DNA of 64,000 nucleotides from Bacteroidales bacterium (GCA_016342685.1 JAEINU010000005.1:162604-226603); one strand, 5' to 3'; shown: positions 47,565-56,655, counted from the stretch's first letter. The notes: a model not told the origin generated them from the sequence alone. Numbers and translations are program-made.

Positions 47565-48125
47565 TAAAACAAAAATTTATTACAACTTGAAAGATAGAAG
47601 ATCGAAGTTAATAAATGTTTATGAGTCCATGAAAGATATTTATATGTTAATCAAATAATTACTTTTATCATTCTTGTTTAAAGAGATGTATCTTCCTTGC
47701 TCTCAGACAAAATTAATGGACGCTATATCCCAAATAATAGTATAAGCAAAAAGAGCCCCTAAGAAATGGCAAGGAAGCTTATATGACACTATTTAAATGA
47801 TTCATATATATCACCATAATATACCCCCTATAATCTATCTAAAATGAGTTGTTTTTTGGCTTTATTTGAAGAAGAATATAATTATATACTATTATTACTC
47901 TTCTCTAGATATTCGCCTTAGATTAAGCAAAGTGATCTCCTGAAGTTTTTTCTTGAATAGTAACATTCTTAAATCTGTTTTCACCAAAAGCTTACAGATA
48001 ATTGATCCTGTTGCAAAAATTTAGGGAGTTAGCAAGAAAAATTTAATACAACTAATCTTGATATGTTTTTCTTATTTCATTAACTTCATGAATCCAAATA
48101 TTATTGTTCACTAAAGATAAAGGTG
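47565..48125. other. Non-coding region
   Basis: About 560 bp of AT-rich sequence without a credible gene. A 9-bp inverted repeat CTTCCTTGC / GCAAGGAAG (about 47690 and 47767) is the only notable structure. It may hold the promoter for the SIR2-like gene group. Confidence 0.5.
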
Positions 48126-48467
48126 ATGGAGATTTGTATCAAAGCAAAGAGCAGTAATGCAGGAGAATACTATAATACTATTTTCACATATAAAGATGAT
48201 TTGCTTTCTGTGAAATGTGATTGTGGGGCCGGTATATATGGAAAATTTTGTAAACATAAATGGCAATTATTGTCTGGCAATCAAGATATGCTTTTTTATA
48301 AAAGAGAACAAGATCTGCTTAATAAAGTACATGCTTGGGCAGTTGAAAAGAGTTATTTATCCCTTTATAAAAACATTGTAGTTTTAGAGAATCAACAAGT
48401 TGAATTGAAAAAGCAAATTCAAAAAGAAAAAAAGGCTTTGGAAGAAAAATTGAAAAATGGATTCTAA
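48126..48467 (+). CDS. Small SWIM-type zinc-finger protein
   Basis: A 113-residue protein. The motif VKCDCGAGIYGKFCKHKWQLL has the CxC...CxH spacing of SWIM zinc fingers, which bind DNA or proteins. A C-terminal coiled coil follows (VELKKQIQKEKKALEEKL). It is the first of four rightward genes that include a SIR2-like protein. The start is the ATG at 48126 (a GTG precedes it). Confidence 0.68.
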   Translation: MEICIKAKSSNAGEYYNTIFTYKDDLLSVKCDCGAGIYGKFCKHKWQLLSGNQDMLFYKREQDLLNKVHAWAVEKSYLSLYKNIVVLENQQVELKKQIQKEKKALEEKLKNGF

Positions 48468-48506
48468 ATCGCTTAGTCAAAGAAATAAATTATTAAAATT
48501 TAGATC

Positions 48507-48779
48507 ATGCATTTATTTAATACAGCTATAGAAATCTCAGAATTTAATGGATATTTAAACCGGGAGATTGTTTTAAAACTTAGAAACGGAGAAACCCTGA
48601 AAGGAGAAATCATAAAAATACTCAAACAAGGAATAGTAGAAACTAGCAAAGCAGATAGCTCCAGATATAAAAAGCTTCACGAATCCCCAATTATTATTTT
48701 GTTTAGGTTATCCCGTGATAATGCAGAAAACATGGAAGTAAAAATTAAGGATATATTACAATTTGAATTCATTTATTAA
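48507..48779 (+). CDS. Small beta-rich hypothetical protein
   Basis: A 90-residue protein. The segment REIVLKLRNGETLKGEIIKILKQGIVET resembles an Sm-like/SH3 barrel hairpin pair (ligand loop with RNGETLKG). The similarity is structural intuition only. It lies between the SWIM protein (39 bp upstream) and the SIR2-like gene (38 bp downstream) and is probably co-transcribed with them. Confidence 0.55.
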   Translation: MHLFNTAIEISEFNGYLNREIVLKLRNGETLKGEIIKILKQGIVETSKADSSRYKKLHESPIIILFRLSRDNAENMEVKIKDILQFEFIY

Positions 48780-48817
48780 TAGATATATCAAAAACAATAA
48801 CTATAAACTATTTGACC

Positions 48818-49831
48818 ATGATAACATACATATTTGGAGCTGGGGCAAGTATTGAAGCTGTACCCATTGTCGATCAAATTCCTGAAAGAATTGATGCAAT
48901 GATAAAATTATTACAAGAAGATGAATATAAGCTATCCGAAAAGGCAAAATACGCTATTCTTAATGTTGAAGAAACAAAGTTCCAAATTCAGACAATCTTT
49001 ATAAGAAGTTTAGAGTGGTTATGGAAACATATAATGAACCATGCTAGCATTGATACCTTTGCAAAAAAACTATATGTTACTCGAAAAACCGATGATTATA
49101 ATCTTCTTAAAGCTACACTTACCTCTTTCTTATTGTTAGAACAATTTAAGAATCCAATTGATAAACGTTACGATAGTTTCTTTGCTGCACTCTCAGAAAA
49201 AGGATTGCCTATAAAGCTCCCAGACCATGTTAAAATAATTTCATGGAATTATGATTTTCAATTTGAAAAGGCATTTTCTTCCTACTCACTAAAAAATGAT
49301 CTTTTAGCAAATCAAGAAATGTTACATGTGTACCCTACAAAATATCAAGAAGGAGGTATTGATGATTTTGGAATATTTAAAATTAATGGTACTACAAGTG
49401 CATATTCAAAAGAAGAAAAGAGACTATCTCCAATAATATCAAATGTAAATAATTCATTTGATAAAACATTAATAGAAAACATACTTCATGATTATATAAT
49501 GTTTTTAAGATTTCCTATGCAATTCACACCATTGATACATTTTGCTTGGGAGGACAATAGTATTAGTACTGATATAATAAATGCAGCAAAAGAAGCAATT
49601 CTGCCAACTGAAGTATTAATTATTGTTGGTTATTCAATCCCTTTTTTCAATCGAGAAATAGATAGATTTATCATTAGGAACATGAAAGCACTTAAAAAAA
49701 TTTATATTCAAGCACCAGAGAAAGATGCAGGTAATATTAGAACTCGATTAAAATCAATAACAGATATGCCCGATAGTCATATAGAACTTATAACTGATGT
49801 AAAACAGTTCTTTTTACCACCGGAATTATAA
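48818..49831 (+). CDS. SIR2-like domain protein (candidate defence NADase)
   Basis: A 338-residue protein with the pattern of the SIR2-like fold used in several anti-phage systems. It has FGAGAS near the start (NAD-binding loop), IISWNYDFQFEKAF with the conserved Asn/Asp, GIFKINGTTSAYS where classical enzymes have K/LHG, and VLIIVGYSIPFFNREID. In defence enzymes such as ThsA an Asn and a His form the active site. Here the His position appears to be Asn, so NAD hydrolysis may be impaired or altered. The ATG at 48818 is preferred over a TTG two codons earlier. A sensing partner may be encoded by its small neighbours. Confidence 0.7.
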   Translation: MITYIFGAGASIEAVPIVDQIPERIDAMIKLLQEDEYKLSEKAKYAILNVEETKFQIQTIFIRSLEWLWKHIMNHASIDTFAKKLYVTRKTDDYNLLKATLTSFLLLEQFKNPIDKRYDSFFAALSEKGLPIKLPDHVKIISWNYDFQFEKAFSSYSLKNDLLANQEMLHVYPTKYQEGGIDDFGIFKINGTTSAYSKEEKRLSPIISNVNNSFDKTLIENILHDYIMFLRFPMQFTPLIHFAWEDNSISTDIINAAKEAILPTEVLIIVGYSIPFFNREIDRFIIRNMKALKKIYIQAPEKDAGNIRTRLKSITDMPDSHIELITDVKQFFLPPEL

Positions 49832-49854
49832 ATTAAAAAAACTAAACTAAAATT

Positions 49855-50232
49855 ATGAAAAAAGGAGATATAATTTGGGCTACAGAAATAGAGAAACATG
49901 TTCATCCTATTGTGTTTCTAGAAAAAATTGATGACCTGAGTTTTAAAGCTTGTATTTTAAGTTCTAAAGCAGTAAATGGGAATTTACCAATGAAGCCATC
50001 GCATTTTTGTACTCATGATCGTCAAGGAGTTATATATAATTTCCAATATGAAAACTCTCATTTAGTTACGAGTAATCTTTTTATTAAAAAGGAGAACTGG
50101 ATCGCACATGGAAGGATAGCAGGAAAGCTTACACCGAAAGGTGTTTCTTTTGTCGAAAAAAAAATAAGTGACCAAGAAGTTTATCTCGAAGGTCCAATAT
50201 GGGAATTAAAACCAGAATCAATGAGAAAATAG
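49855..50232 (+). CDS. Hypothetical protein downstream of the SIR2-like gene
   Basis: A 125-residue soluble, beta-rich protein beginning KKGDIIWATEIEKHVHPIVFLEKI, which loosely resembles the first strands of PemK/MazF-like proteins. The rest (CTHDRQGVIYNFQYENSH, WIAHGRIAGKLT) does not match them. It lies 23 bp after the SIR2-like gene and is followed by a hairpin, so it is the last gene of that group. Function unknown. Confidence 0.5.
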   Translation: MKKGDIIWATEIEKHVHPIVFLEKIDDLSFKACILSSKAVNGNLPMKPSHFCTHDRQGVIYNFQYENSHLVTSNLFIKKENWIAHGRIAGKLTPKGVSFVEKKISDQEVYLEGPIWELKPESMRK

Positions 50233-50260
50233 AATTTTATCAGTATGTTTGGTTAAAAGC

Positions 50261-50295
50261 GAAAGGACTGCCCAAAACACCGGAACAGCCCTTTC
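50261..50295 (+). terminator. Possible terminator after the SIR2-like gene group
   Basis: GAAAGGACTG pairs with CAGCCCTTTC (nine of ten) around a 15-nt loop. No long T-run follows, so this is a moderate call. Confidence 0.4.
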
Positions 50296-50335
50296 TGACT
50301 ACATCAAAAAATAATTAAATCAGAAATTGATTATA

Positions 50336-50824
50336 TTATGCTAGGATTAGCATTTCGGCTTTTTCATTAATAACAAATTTATCTAAGAATTCTTTTTTTA
50401 ACTTTCCATTATCAAACCAATCAGGAAGACCATAAATAAATCTAGCATTAGTATGATACATCGTGAATTCTTGCGTGCTTATCACATCATGCTTTTTAAG
50501 ATTAGATAATTGAGTTACAAAACTAGAATAGTTCAACTGTCTCCCAGAAACTATATTAAATTCAGTTAATAATTGCCTAGCAGTGCGAGGTACTTCGTCT
50601 TCAAATATCTTAAGAATAAAATATTTAGTTGTTAACTTAAAACGTTTTATTTGATTCATTTTCCTGACATCTATACGATTGCTTGAAAGATCCTTTCTAG
50701 TTTCTGTTAAGGCAGTTTCTTTATTTTCAAGATCATCAGCAACTTTACTATATAGTTCAGATAGTTTCTTATGTTCATTAGCCATGTCTTTTAATTTTAA
50801 TATAATAGCTTTATCTCTTCTCAT
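50336..50824 (-). CDS. Hypothetical protein with coiled-coil N-terminus and winged-helix-like C-terminus
   Basis: A 162-residue protein. The first 60 residues are a charged coiled coil (KDMANEHKKLSELYSKVADDLENKE). The rest (KYFILKIFEDEVPRTARQLLTEFNIVSGRQLNYSSFVTQLSNLKKHDVIST) reads like a small winged helix of the type found in mobile-element regulators. Island gene of unknown role. Confidence 0.55.
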   Translation of the reverse strand: MRRDKAIILKLKDMANEHKKLSELYSKVADDLENKETALTETRKDLSSNRIDVRKMNQIKRFKLTTKYFILKIFEDEVPRTARQLLTEFNIVSGRQLNYSSFVTQLSNLKKHDVISTQEFTMYHTNARFIYGLPDWFDNGKLKKEFLDKFVINEKAEMLILA

Positions 50825-50907
50825 AGTTTTAATTTTAAATTGTTTTTTTTAATGTTTATAGTTTGGGTGGTCTTCATCCTGTTCATTAGTGTGAAGTAGG
50901 ATTCAGA

Positions 50908-51156
50908 TTACCAATTAATTCGAAAAGCTTCTTCATCTTCTTGTTGTTGTCTTAGCTCTTTGCGTTCAATTTCTTGTTGAAACTGCTTGTATTCTTCGTA
51001 TCCAAGCTTTTGAGCTATTTCAGCTTCCTCCACTGTTTTAAATCCTAAGACTTTTGAGCCAGGAAACCCTTCAACAGAAGGTCTGGCTTCAGTTTCCCAG
51101 TCTCGGAATATTCCTTTGCTGTTGCCCTTGAAGACCACATAGTAATTGTTTTCCAT
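50908..51156 (-). CDS. Viroplasmin-domain protein (RNase HI N-terminal-like)
   Basis: An 82-residue protein almost entirely made of the caulimovirus viroplasmin/RNase H1 N-terminal fold: YYVVFKGNSKGIFRDWE, VEGFPGSKVLGFKTVEEAEIAQ. That fold binds RNA:DNA hybrids. The C-terminus is a Gln/Glu-rich helix, and there is no RNase H catalytic domain. A stand-alone copy in an island near a DUF3987 protein suggests a role with hybrids in element replication; this is inference. Confidence 0.7.
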   Translation of the reverse strand: MENNYYVVFKGNSKGIFRDWETEARPSVEGFPGSKVLGFKTVEEAEIAQKLGYEEYKQFQQEIERKELRQQQEDEEAFRINW

Positions 51157-51367
51157 AATTATTTTTTATTAATGTTCTGCACTCTTCATATGTGCCAGCC
51201 CTTTATAAATAAGCATTGAAATTTTCATGCAGAAAAGTGCTGGAAAATACTAAATATCAAATGAGCTTTCGACAGGCGAAACTTCATGATGCTTTCTAAG
51301 TTCATGCAGAGTGCTGGAACTAAGTTTATATTATTAATTAATTTTAATACTATTGTCATATCTAAGC

Positions 51368-51619
51368 TTACATTAATTCTAGTACAGTAGTGTAGTTAGT
51401 CCAACTATTCGTTTGTCTATAAGGTTTAGCTTCAATTTTAAAAATTATCCTTGCTATGTCTCCAGCTTTATATAGATGAACCCGTCTTTTTATTTTCTCA
51501 TCTACAACTGTGCACTTAATTTTTCCTAACTGACCATAAGGCTTTATTATTAGTTCTATCTTCCCGTTACGTTTATTAGGTAATATTTTTACTATTTCAG
51601 ATTTTTTATCTACTATCAT
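51368..51619 (-). CDS. Small OB-fold-like hypothetical protein
   Basis: An 83-residue protein from the ATG at 51619. Strand-rich pattern KIELIIKPYGQLGKIKCTVVD..IKRRVHLYKAGDIARIIFKIEAKPY..NYTTVLELM resembles small OB-fold single-stranded-DNA-binding proteins (compare DUF3127). A longer frame to 51670 adds an unlikely N-terminus. The region upstream, 51157-51367, holds two short AGTGCTGGAA direct repeats and no gene. Confidence 0.45.
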   Translation of the reverse strand: MIVDKKSEIVKILPNKRNGKIELIIKPYGQLGKIKCTVVDEKIKRRVHLYKAGDIARIIFKIEAKPYRQTNSWTNYTTVLELM

Positions 51620-51803
51620 AATATTTTTATTTAGTTTTTGTAATTCATAATATATTCTGCATTTCTGCATTATAAATCATCCATTGGCTATCCTATTTTT
51701 ACTGGGCAGAGATCATATTCTACATTAATTCAGCAGTTATTCTTTAGCCCTTGATAGTATCTAACAGACAATGCAGAAAATTGACTATCCAAGATTCATA
51801 ACA

Positions 51804-53120
51804 TCATGAACAGTTATAAGTCGTAGATCCTTTAACAATAAACCCTGGAATATCTTTTCTCTTGACATTTTTTCTTGTTGTTCGCTTCCCAAATCCATCA
51901 AGTTCCAAGTCCTCAAATAGTCCATCTACATCATCATTTCGTTTTACACCTAAGATTTTGGTATTCAACACTTCTCTTCTTGTTATAAAACCATTTTTAT
52001 CCTTTTTACGATTAATCAGGTCTTTCAACTTTTGAAGATCTTTTTCGTGGCTTGGATCTTCACTAAATAACCTCCACACTTTTCTGGCATTTTCTTTAAA
52101 GAATTCTATTAAGCTTGTGGAAATTTTTAGACTATTACTAGTTACCTCAGTACAATCTTCAGTCAAATACTTTTCCTGACAAAGCTCTAGAAGTAACGCG
52201 AGACGCGCTGCATAACTTTCAAGTTTAGACCAATAGGAAACTAAATAATTGGGAACCGATTCGCTTCTCATTTCCTCACTATGACGTATAGCCCATTCAT
52301 TCCACATTTCCTGAGCCTGTATAGAAAATTTAACAATACGTGAATTTTCATTCAAACTTATTGAATGATACTTTTTAAGCAATTCTAAGCATACCTCATT
52401 ATATTCTTCAACTACTTTATCATCTATTTCTAATGTTGAATATTTGCAACTCTTAAGCTCTGGATATATAAAGAGAAAACGTTCAAGAAGTCCGTTTTCC
52501 TTAAAGTTTGGTATGGTTGGAACTATCGCTGGTTGTATTCCTCCCAATATAGTTATTATTGGTCGTTCAATAAAAATTGGCATTGGTAAAGATTTTCTTG
52601 TAACAATAGTTTCACTTCCTGTCCAGCCCGACAAATAAAACTCCATATCTGCACCAGAACCGTTTCGATATTGGTTAAATGATTTAAATAACCCCGGAAG
52701 CTCATCTTTATGTATAAGAACTCCATGTGGGTTTGAAAGCAAAATCTCATTCAAACTTTCTGTTGTTGAGTCTGTGGTTATTAGCTGCTGTAGTTTAGTT
52801 TCATTATCGAGATCATCTTTACGATTAATCTTAATTTTAAAATCTTCAAATAATTGTTTCTGATAACCTTTTATAGGTTTAAGCATCATGTCGATACTTG
52901 GTGTTTTTTTCGCCCCTGCATCAGCAATAACAGTTATATATAAGTTGCCGTTTACGGTATAACCTTTTTTTACCTGAAGCATATGGGAGCCTCCGACAAT
53001 AGTTGAAGCTGTAGCTAAAAATGCGGCAAAATTGAACTCAGCAGGGCAGCCAATAGAGGCTGCCGACTGAGTGATCATATTTTGAACTTTAGGATGTAGG
53101 TGTTTTATTATTTCTTCCAT
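51804..53120 (-). CDS. DUF3987 / primase-helicase-like protein
   Basis: A 438-residue protein. DUF3987 features are an N-terminal IGCPAEFNFAAFLATASTIVGGSHMLQVKKGYTVNGNLYITVIADAGAKKTPSIDMML, with the phosphate-loop-like GAKKTP, then DSTTESLNEILLSNPHGVLIHKDELPGLFKSF and [17 protein letters not shown]. These proteins are found with mobile elements and act in replication or plasmid/island maintenance. The final ~80 residues include a helix-turn-helix-like basic region. It is the main replication-type gene of the island. Confidence 0.8.
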   Translation of the reverse strand: MEEIIKHLHPKVQNMITQSAASIGCPAEFNFAAFLATASTIVGGSHMLQVKKGYTVNGNLYITVIADAGAKKTPSIDMMLKPIKGYQKQLFEDFKIKINRKDDLDNETKLQQLITTDSTTESLNEILLSNPHGVLIHKDELPGLFKSFNQYRNGSGADMEFYLSGWTGSETIVTRKSLPMPIFIERPIITILGGIQPAIVPTIPNFKENGLLERFLFIYPELKSCKYSTLEIDDKVVEEYNEVCLELLKKYHSISLNENSRIVKFSIQAQEMWNEWAIRHSEEMRSESVPNYLVSYWSKLESYAARLALLLELCQEKYLTEDCTEVTSNSLKISTSLIEFFKENARKVWRLFSEDPSHEKDLQKLKDLINRKKDKNGFITRREVLNTKILGVKRNDDVDGLFEDLELDGFGKRTTRKNVKRKDIPGFIVKGSTTYNCS

Positions 53121-53163
53121 ATTATACTTCTATTAACTCTTCCGTTTTAAAATAAAATTTATA

Positions 53164-53799
53164 CTATAGATTATTTGAATTTTGGTCATATATAAGCTGA
53201 CCTTGCTTTATTGTAGTTCCGAGTTTAAAACCATCAAGTCTCTCAAAGAATTCAATAAAATGAATCCAACCCCATTTCTTTGCAGTTTTTACAAATTCCT
53301 TTATTATTGGTAACAAAGTATCTGGGTTAAGCAAGAGCGTATTATATAGAATCGTATTAATGTTATCAGCATCGTATTTAGCTAATATCTCTTCTCTAGC
53401 AGAATCCATTATCAGGAAATAAGGTAAAGGATAAATCCCATCCACTATTTTTACAAAATTCCTTAATTCATCCAGCGTAAGTTTATATTCAATACCTAGG
53501 TAATCTTGAAAAACACCATCAATTAAGACAAGATTTCTTTTGAAGAGATCAGTCTCGATCAACTCTCGTAATTGCTTAACAACTGCATCAAAAATGTAGC
53601 TCTCGAAGTTAAAGCATGGGAATTCTTGATTAACTGAAACCTCGTATCTTCGCTTTTGAGGAATATAATTCCATTCCGAAACTGAAGTGGAATTATTTAG
53701 AATTTCATTATAGGATTCTTTTAACCTAGTTCTCTTGTTAGGCTCTATACCATTTTGTAAATAGCCTACAAAAGTGTACCTTAAAAATGTTCTGTTCAT
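53164..53799 (-). CDS. Island protein, paralogue A of a duplicated pair
   Basis: A 211-residue protein, mostly helical. It is related to the product at 54982-55521. Shared features are the spacing of DLF..NLVLIDGVFQ / LFSKDLFTIEGIYQ, ELRNFVKIVDGIYP / EILAYFLKLKKICP, and the end W..FIEFFERLDGFKLGTTIKQGQL / WDGFLYFYERKYGFLIGSEVKAKKL. Function unknown; pairing with an adjacent HTH gene suggests element maintenance. Confidence 0.6.
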   Translation of the reverse strand: MNRTFLRYTFVGYLQNGIEPNKRTRLKESYNEILNNSTSVSEWNYIPQKRRYEVSVNQEFPCFNFESYIFDAVVKQLRELIETDLFKRNLVLIDGVFQDYLGIEYKLTLDELRNFVKIVDGIYPLPYFLIMDSAREEILAKYDADNINTILYNTLLLNPDTLLPIIKEFVKTAKKWGWIHFIEFFERLDGFKLGTTIKQGQLIYDQNSNNL

Positions 53800-53860
53800 A
53801 ATATTTGATTTTAGGTTTAAATTCTTGTTATCTTATTTTTTAAGTTTTTAAATAGTAATT

Positions 53861-54196
53861 CTATGATTCATGATCTTTCATAAACTTATCGAATACATCC
53901 CTCCGTACCCAACGTTTATTAAAGACTTGGATAATCTTAAACAGGCGTTTTGAGATCCAGTTTTCGACTGTGCGTTTTGATACTTCTTCATCTAAAAGTT
54001 TTGGAAGCTTGCTTATAGGAATAAATTCATCGAAATATTTCTTTTCTTGATAGTCAAGACACTCTTTTTTTATAGAAGCAAGTTCAGCTTTAATTTCCTT
54101 GAGTTGCTCCAAAACAGACTCATCGAATGCAGTATCGTAAACTTTGAATGCTAGCTTCCTTAAGAATTCATGTATAGTTGCTTCTGAATTTTCCAT
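53861..54196 (-). CDS. Helix-turn-helix excisionase-like protein, copy A
   Basis: A 111-residue protein. The N-terminal ~65 residues are helical. The C-terminal ~50 residues (YFDEFIPISKLPKLLDEEVSKRTVENWISKRLFKIIQVFNKRWVRRDVFDKFM) match MerR-like/excisionase HTH_17 proteins. It is about 60% identical by eye to the 56135-56488 product. The ATG at 54196 is chosen because that paralogue starts there. Likely an excision or transcription regulator of the island. Confidence 0.72.
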   Translation of the reverse strand: MENSEATIHEFLRKLAFKVYDTAFDESVLEQLKEIKAELASIKKECLDYQEKKYFDEFIPISKLPKLLDEEVSKRTVENWISKRLFKIIQVFNKRWVRRDVFDKFMKDHES

Positions 54197-54365
54197 AATT
54201 ATCATCCCTAAATTGATATTATAAAAGTCGGGATTAATGAAGCTTGCAATTACAGAATGTTTTGGGCTTGTTAAAATGGATTGTTTCTGTTGATATAATT
54301 ACAATGCATGCAAAGGAGACAAAAATGGAATAAGCTATCAGAAGCCGTTTTTCATAAAAATGAGT
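54197..54365. repeat. Duplicated regulatory region, copy A
   Basis: Upstream of HTH copy A. It is closely similar by eye to 56489-56655, sharing AAAAGTCGGGATTAATGAAGC, AATTACAGAA, a GATATAATTACA block and GGACAAAAATGGAATAAGC. Conservation of non-coding sequence between the copies suggests promoter, operator or origin function. Confidence 0.65.
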
Positions 54366-54404
54366 TGGTATACTCAAAATCTTGAATTGTATGTAAGGAC
54401 CTGA

Positions 54405-54938
54405 CTAGTTATTCAATATTTCATTTTCTTCTTCATAAAATTCTATTAAATCATCTTCATTATACTCTAATCCTGATATTGCACCCTCAACCACCAGAAA
54501 CTTAGCATTTATCTGTATTTCTTTCTGATTTTCAATTATTAGGTTTGTGGTAACGTCAAGCATCCATTGAATGAATCCTTCAAAATGCTCCTCATTTGAG
54601 AAATAAAGACATTCTGATTTATATAAATCTATCAGTTCTTCACGTATTTCATGAATATCAAAATGAATAGAATAAGCGGCATTAACAATTAAATTAGCCA
54701 AGGTTAACATTGTTTCTCTAATGAGCAATTGATAACCGGGCAATGGTTCAAAATGCTCATCCGATTCAACTATTTCACTCTTCTCAAGATTTATTTCTTT
54801 TACCTCTGTCTCCGTATCGCTGTATACACAAGCTTGGGCACACAATACATGAGCTAGAATTAATTTATCATCTTTCAACGGATCAACATTGAAATCAGAT
54901 TCAACAATATTTTGGATTCTTTTTATTGTATTTTTCAT
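54405..54938 (-). CDS. Acidic hypothetical protein
   Basis: A 177-residue strongly acidic helical protein (ending ENEILNN) without a signal peptide or known motif. Its acidity resembles DNA-mimic or antirestriction proteins, but nothing else supports that. It lies between the two duplicated modules. Confidence 0.5.
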   Translation of the reverse strand: MKNTIKRIQNIVESDFNVDPLKDDKLILAHVLCAQACVYSDTETEVKEINLEKSEIVESDEHFEPLPGYQLLIRETMLTLANLIVNAAYSIHFDIHEIREELIDLYKSECLYFSNEEHFEGFIQWMLDVTTNLIIENQKEIQINAKFLVVEGAISGLEYNEDDLIEFYEEENEILNN

Positions 54939-54981
54939 AGTGATAAATATTAAGTTATTAATAAGCGCTGTATAAAAGATT

Positions 54982-55521
54982 TTAAAAAATATTGCCTTTT
55001 ATTGTATTTTTTTTATAACTAAGTTTCTTGGCTTTTACTTCGGAACCAATTAAAAAACCATATTTCCTTTCATAGAAATAAAGAAAACCATCCCAACTTC
55101 TGTCTTTAATTGAATTATGGATATACTCTTCTAATACTGACATGACAAACTTGGAATTTTTGTGAAGGGCTAGGAATAAATTTACCTCTAGTCGAGTTCT
55201 TATGGAATCCTTATGATTATTGTATATCTCTGCTTTTATTCTATCAAGTATGACTACATTAATCTTAGGACAAATCTTTTTCAGTTTTAAAAAATAGGCT
55301 AATATTTCTTCGGTTGTTATCTTGGATTTACAAGATTTCTCTTGATATATACCCTCAATTGTGAATAAATCTTTAGAAAATAATGTGTCCTTAATTAAGG
55401 TCTCAAAGAAGTCTTTTGAACTTTGCAAATCCCTTAAATTTATTGCTTGTTTAATTTTTATCAAATACCTATGCTGACTTTTATTTACTTCCCAACTAAT
55501 AATTCCAGGACTACTTCTCAA
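54982..55521 (-). CDS. Island protein, paralogue A' of a duplicated pair
   Basis: A 179-residue basic protein with the same overall layout as the 53164-53799 product (see that entry), ending KKLSYKKN then GNIF. The start at 55521 (MRSSPGIIS) is uncertain, and the N-terminus is shorter than in the paralogue. The gap 55522-55709 holds no gene. Function unknown. Confidence 0.55.
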   Translation of the reverse strand: MRSSPGIISWEVNKSQHRYLIKIKQAINLRDLQSSKDFFETLIKDTLFSKDLFTIEGIYQEKSCKSKITTEEILAYFLKLKKICPKINVVILDRIKAEIYNNHKDSIRTRLEVNLFLALHKNSKFVMSVLEEYIHNSIKDRSWDGFLYFYERKYGFLIGSEVKAKKLSYKKNTIKGNIF

Positions 55522-55709
55522 TATATGCTCATATTGATCTATTTGTTTATCTGTGTTTTTTGTGAATCCTTTATTAAGAAAAAGACTAGCTCAACACTTT
55601 AAATAATAATCTGTTGTGTTCATTTTTTGAAAAGTTTGCTAATATTATTAATGCCATGATTTAATCCATTTACATGAGTTTCAAGTTCATCATCTTTTAT
55701 TAATTATTT

Positions 55710-56123
55710 TTAATTTAACACACTGTTGTCTATAAGAAGTTTATAAAAATCCTCTTTAGCGTTGTTGACATCCTTTATTTGTTTCTTTTTGTTAAAAGCT
55801 TCAATTATTTGGTCTTCGCCTTTTTTATCTAGTGAAACCTGAATAGTATTTTTAATTTGAGTCATTTCAATACTAATATCTTCAGGAATACTTTGAGATA
55901 AAACCATTAAAAATTTCATAACTGATTCTGTAGATAACTCTTTAACAGTGAAAAAAATGTGATACAAAAAACAACCTTCGCGAGGGAATTCTTCAATCTC
56001 CTTTATGACAATCTGTTCATATTTAAAAAAGCGAAGAAGCTTACGTGATCGGAGGAATAAAGAATTTAAATCTTTGTCGTCATGTTTTAGTTTAAATAAA
56101 ATACTTGTTCTAAATAAATTCAT
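55710..56123 (-). CDS. Hypothetical protein
   Basis: A 137-residue soluble, basic protein with alternating strands and helices and no known motif. It lies between paralogue A' and HTH copy B, 11 bp after the latter's stop, so it is co-transcribed with it. No counterpart exists in module A. Confidence 0.5.
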   Translation of the reverse strand: MNLFRTSILFKLKHDDKDLNSLFLRSRKLLRFFKYEQIVIKEIEEFPREGCFLYHIFFTVKELSTESVMKFLMVLSQSIPEDISIEMTQIKNTIQVSLDKKGEDQIIEAFNKKKQIKDVNNAKEDFYKLLIDNSVLN

Positions 56124-56134
56124 AGTAGTGTATA

Positions 56135-56488
56135 TTAATGATTATTGTTTTTATAAATCTCATGATCATTCATAAACCTGTCAAAATCAACCCGCTTTAC
56201 AAACCTTATCTTTCCAATTTGTATAATTGAAAATAATCCTCTTGAAATCCAGCTTTCAACAGTCCTTTTGGAAACAGAATTTTTTAATAATTCAGGAATT
56301 CTAGGTATTGGTATAAATTCATCGAAATATTTCATCTCTTGGTAGTCTAAACACTCTTGCCTAATTGTAGCCATTTCATTTTTAATCTCCTTGATTTGCT
56401 TCAAAACTGTCTCCTCGAATGCATTATCGTTAATTTTGAATGCAAGCCTACTTAAGAATTCATGTATAGTTACTTCTGGTTTTTCCAT
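56135..56488 (-). CDS. Helix-turn-helix excisionase-like protein, copy B
   Basis: A 117-residue paralogue of the 53861-54196 product: VTIHEFLSRLAFKINDNAFEETVLKQIKEI, then KYFDEFIPIPRIPELLKNSVSKRTVESWISRGLFSIIQIGKIRFVKRVDFDRFMNDHE. The HTH_17-like C-terminus is more canonical here (GKIRFVKR). Probably controls excision, replication or transcription of the island together with copy A. Confidence 0.74.
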   Translation of the reverse strand: MEKPEVTIHEFLSRLAFKINDNAFEETVLKQIKEIKNEMATIRQECLDYQEMKYFDEFIPIPRIPELLKNSVSKRTVESWISRGLFSIIQIGKIRFVKRVDFDRFMNDHEIYKNNNH

Positions 56489-56655
56489 AATTATCGCCCC
56501 TTAATCGATATTGTAAAAGTCGGGATTAATGAAGCTTACAATTACAGAAAGTTTTGAACTTGTTAAAATGACGTGTTTCTACTGATATAATTACATATCC
56601 ATGCAAAAAGGACAAAAATGGAATAAGCCGTCGGAAGCCGATTTTCGTGAAAATG
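56489..56655. repeat. Duplicated regulatory region, copy B
   Basis: Counterpart of 54197-54365, upstream of HTH copy B. The remaining gap to 56799 shows no gene or clear structure. Confidence 0.65.

Noticed and set aside
49855..50232. MazF/PemK toxin
   Set aside because: Only the first strands resemble the family; no antitoxin gene is adjacent and the rest does not match, so it is left hypothetical.
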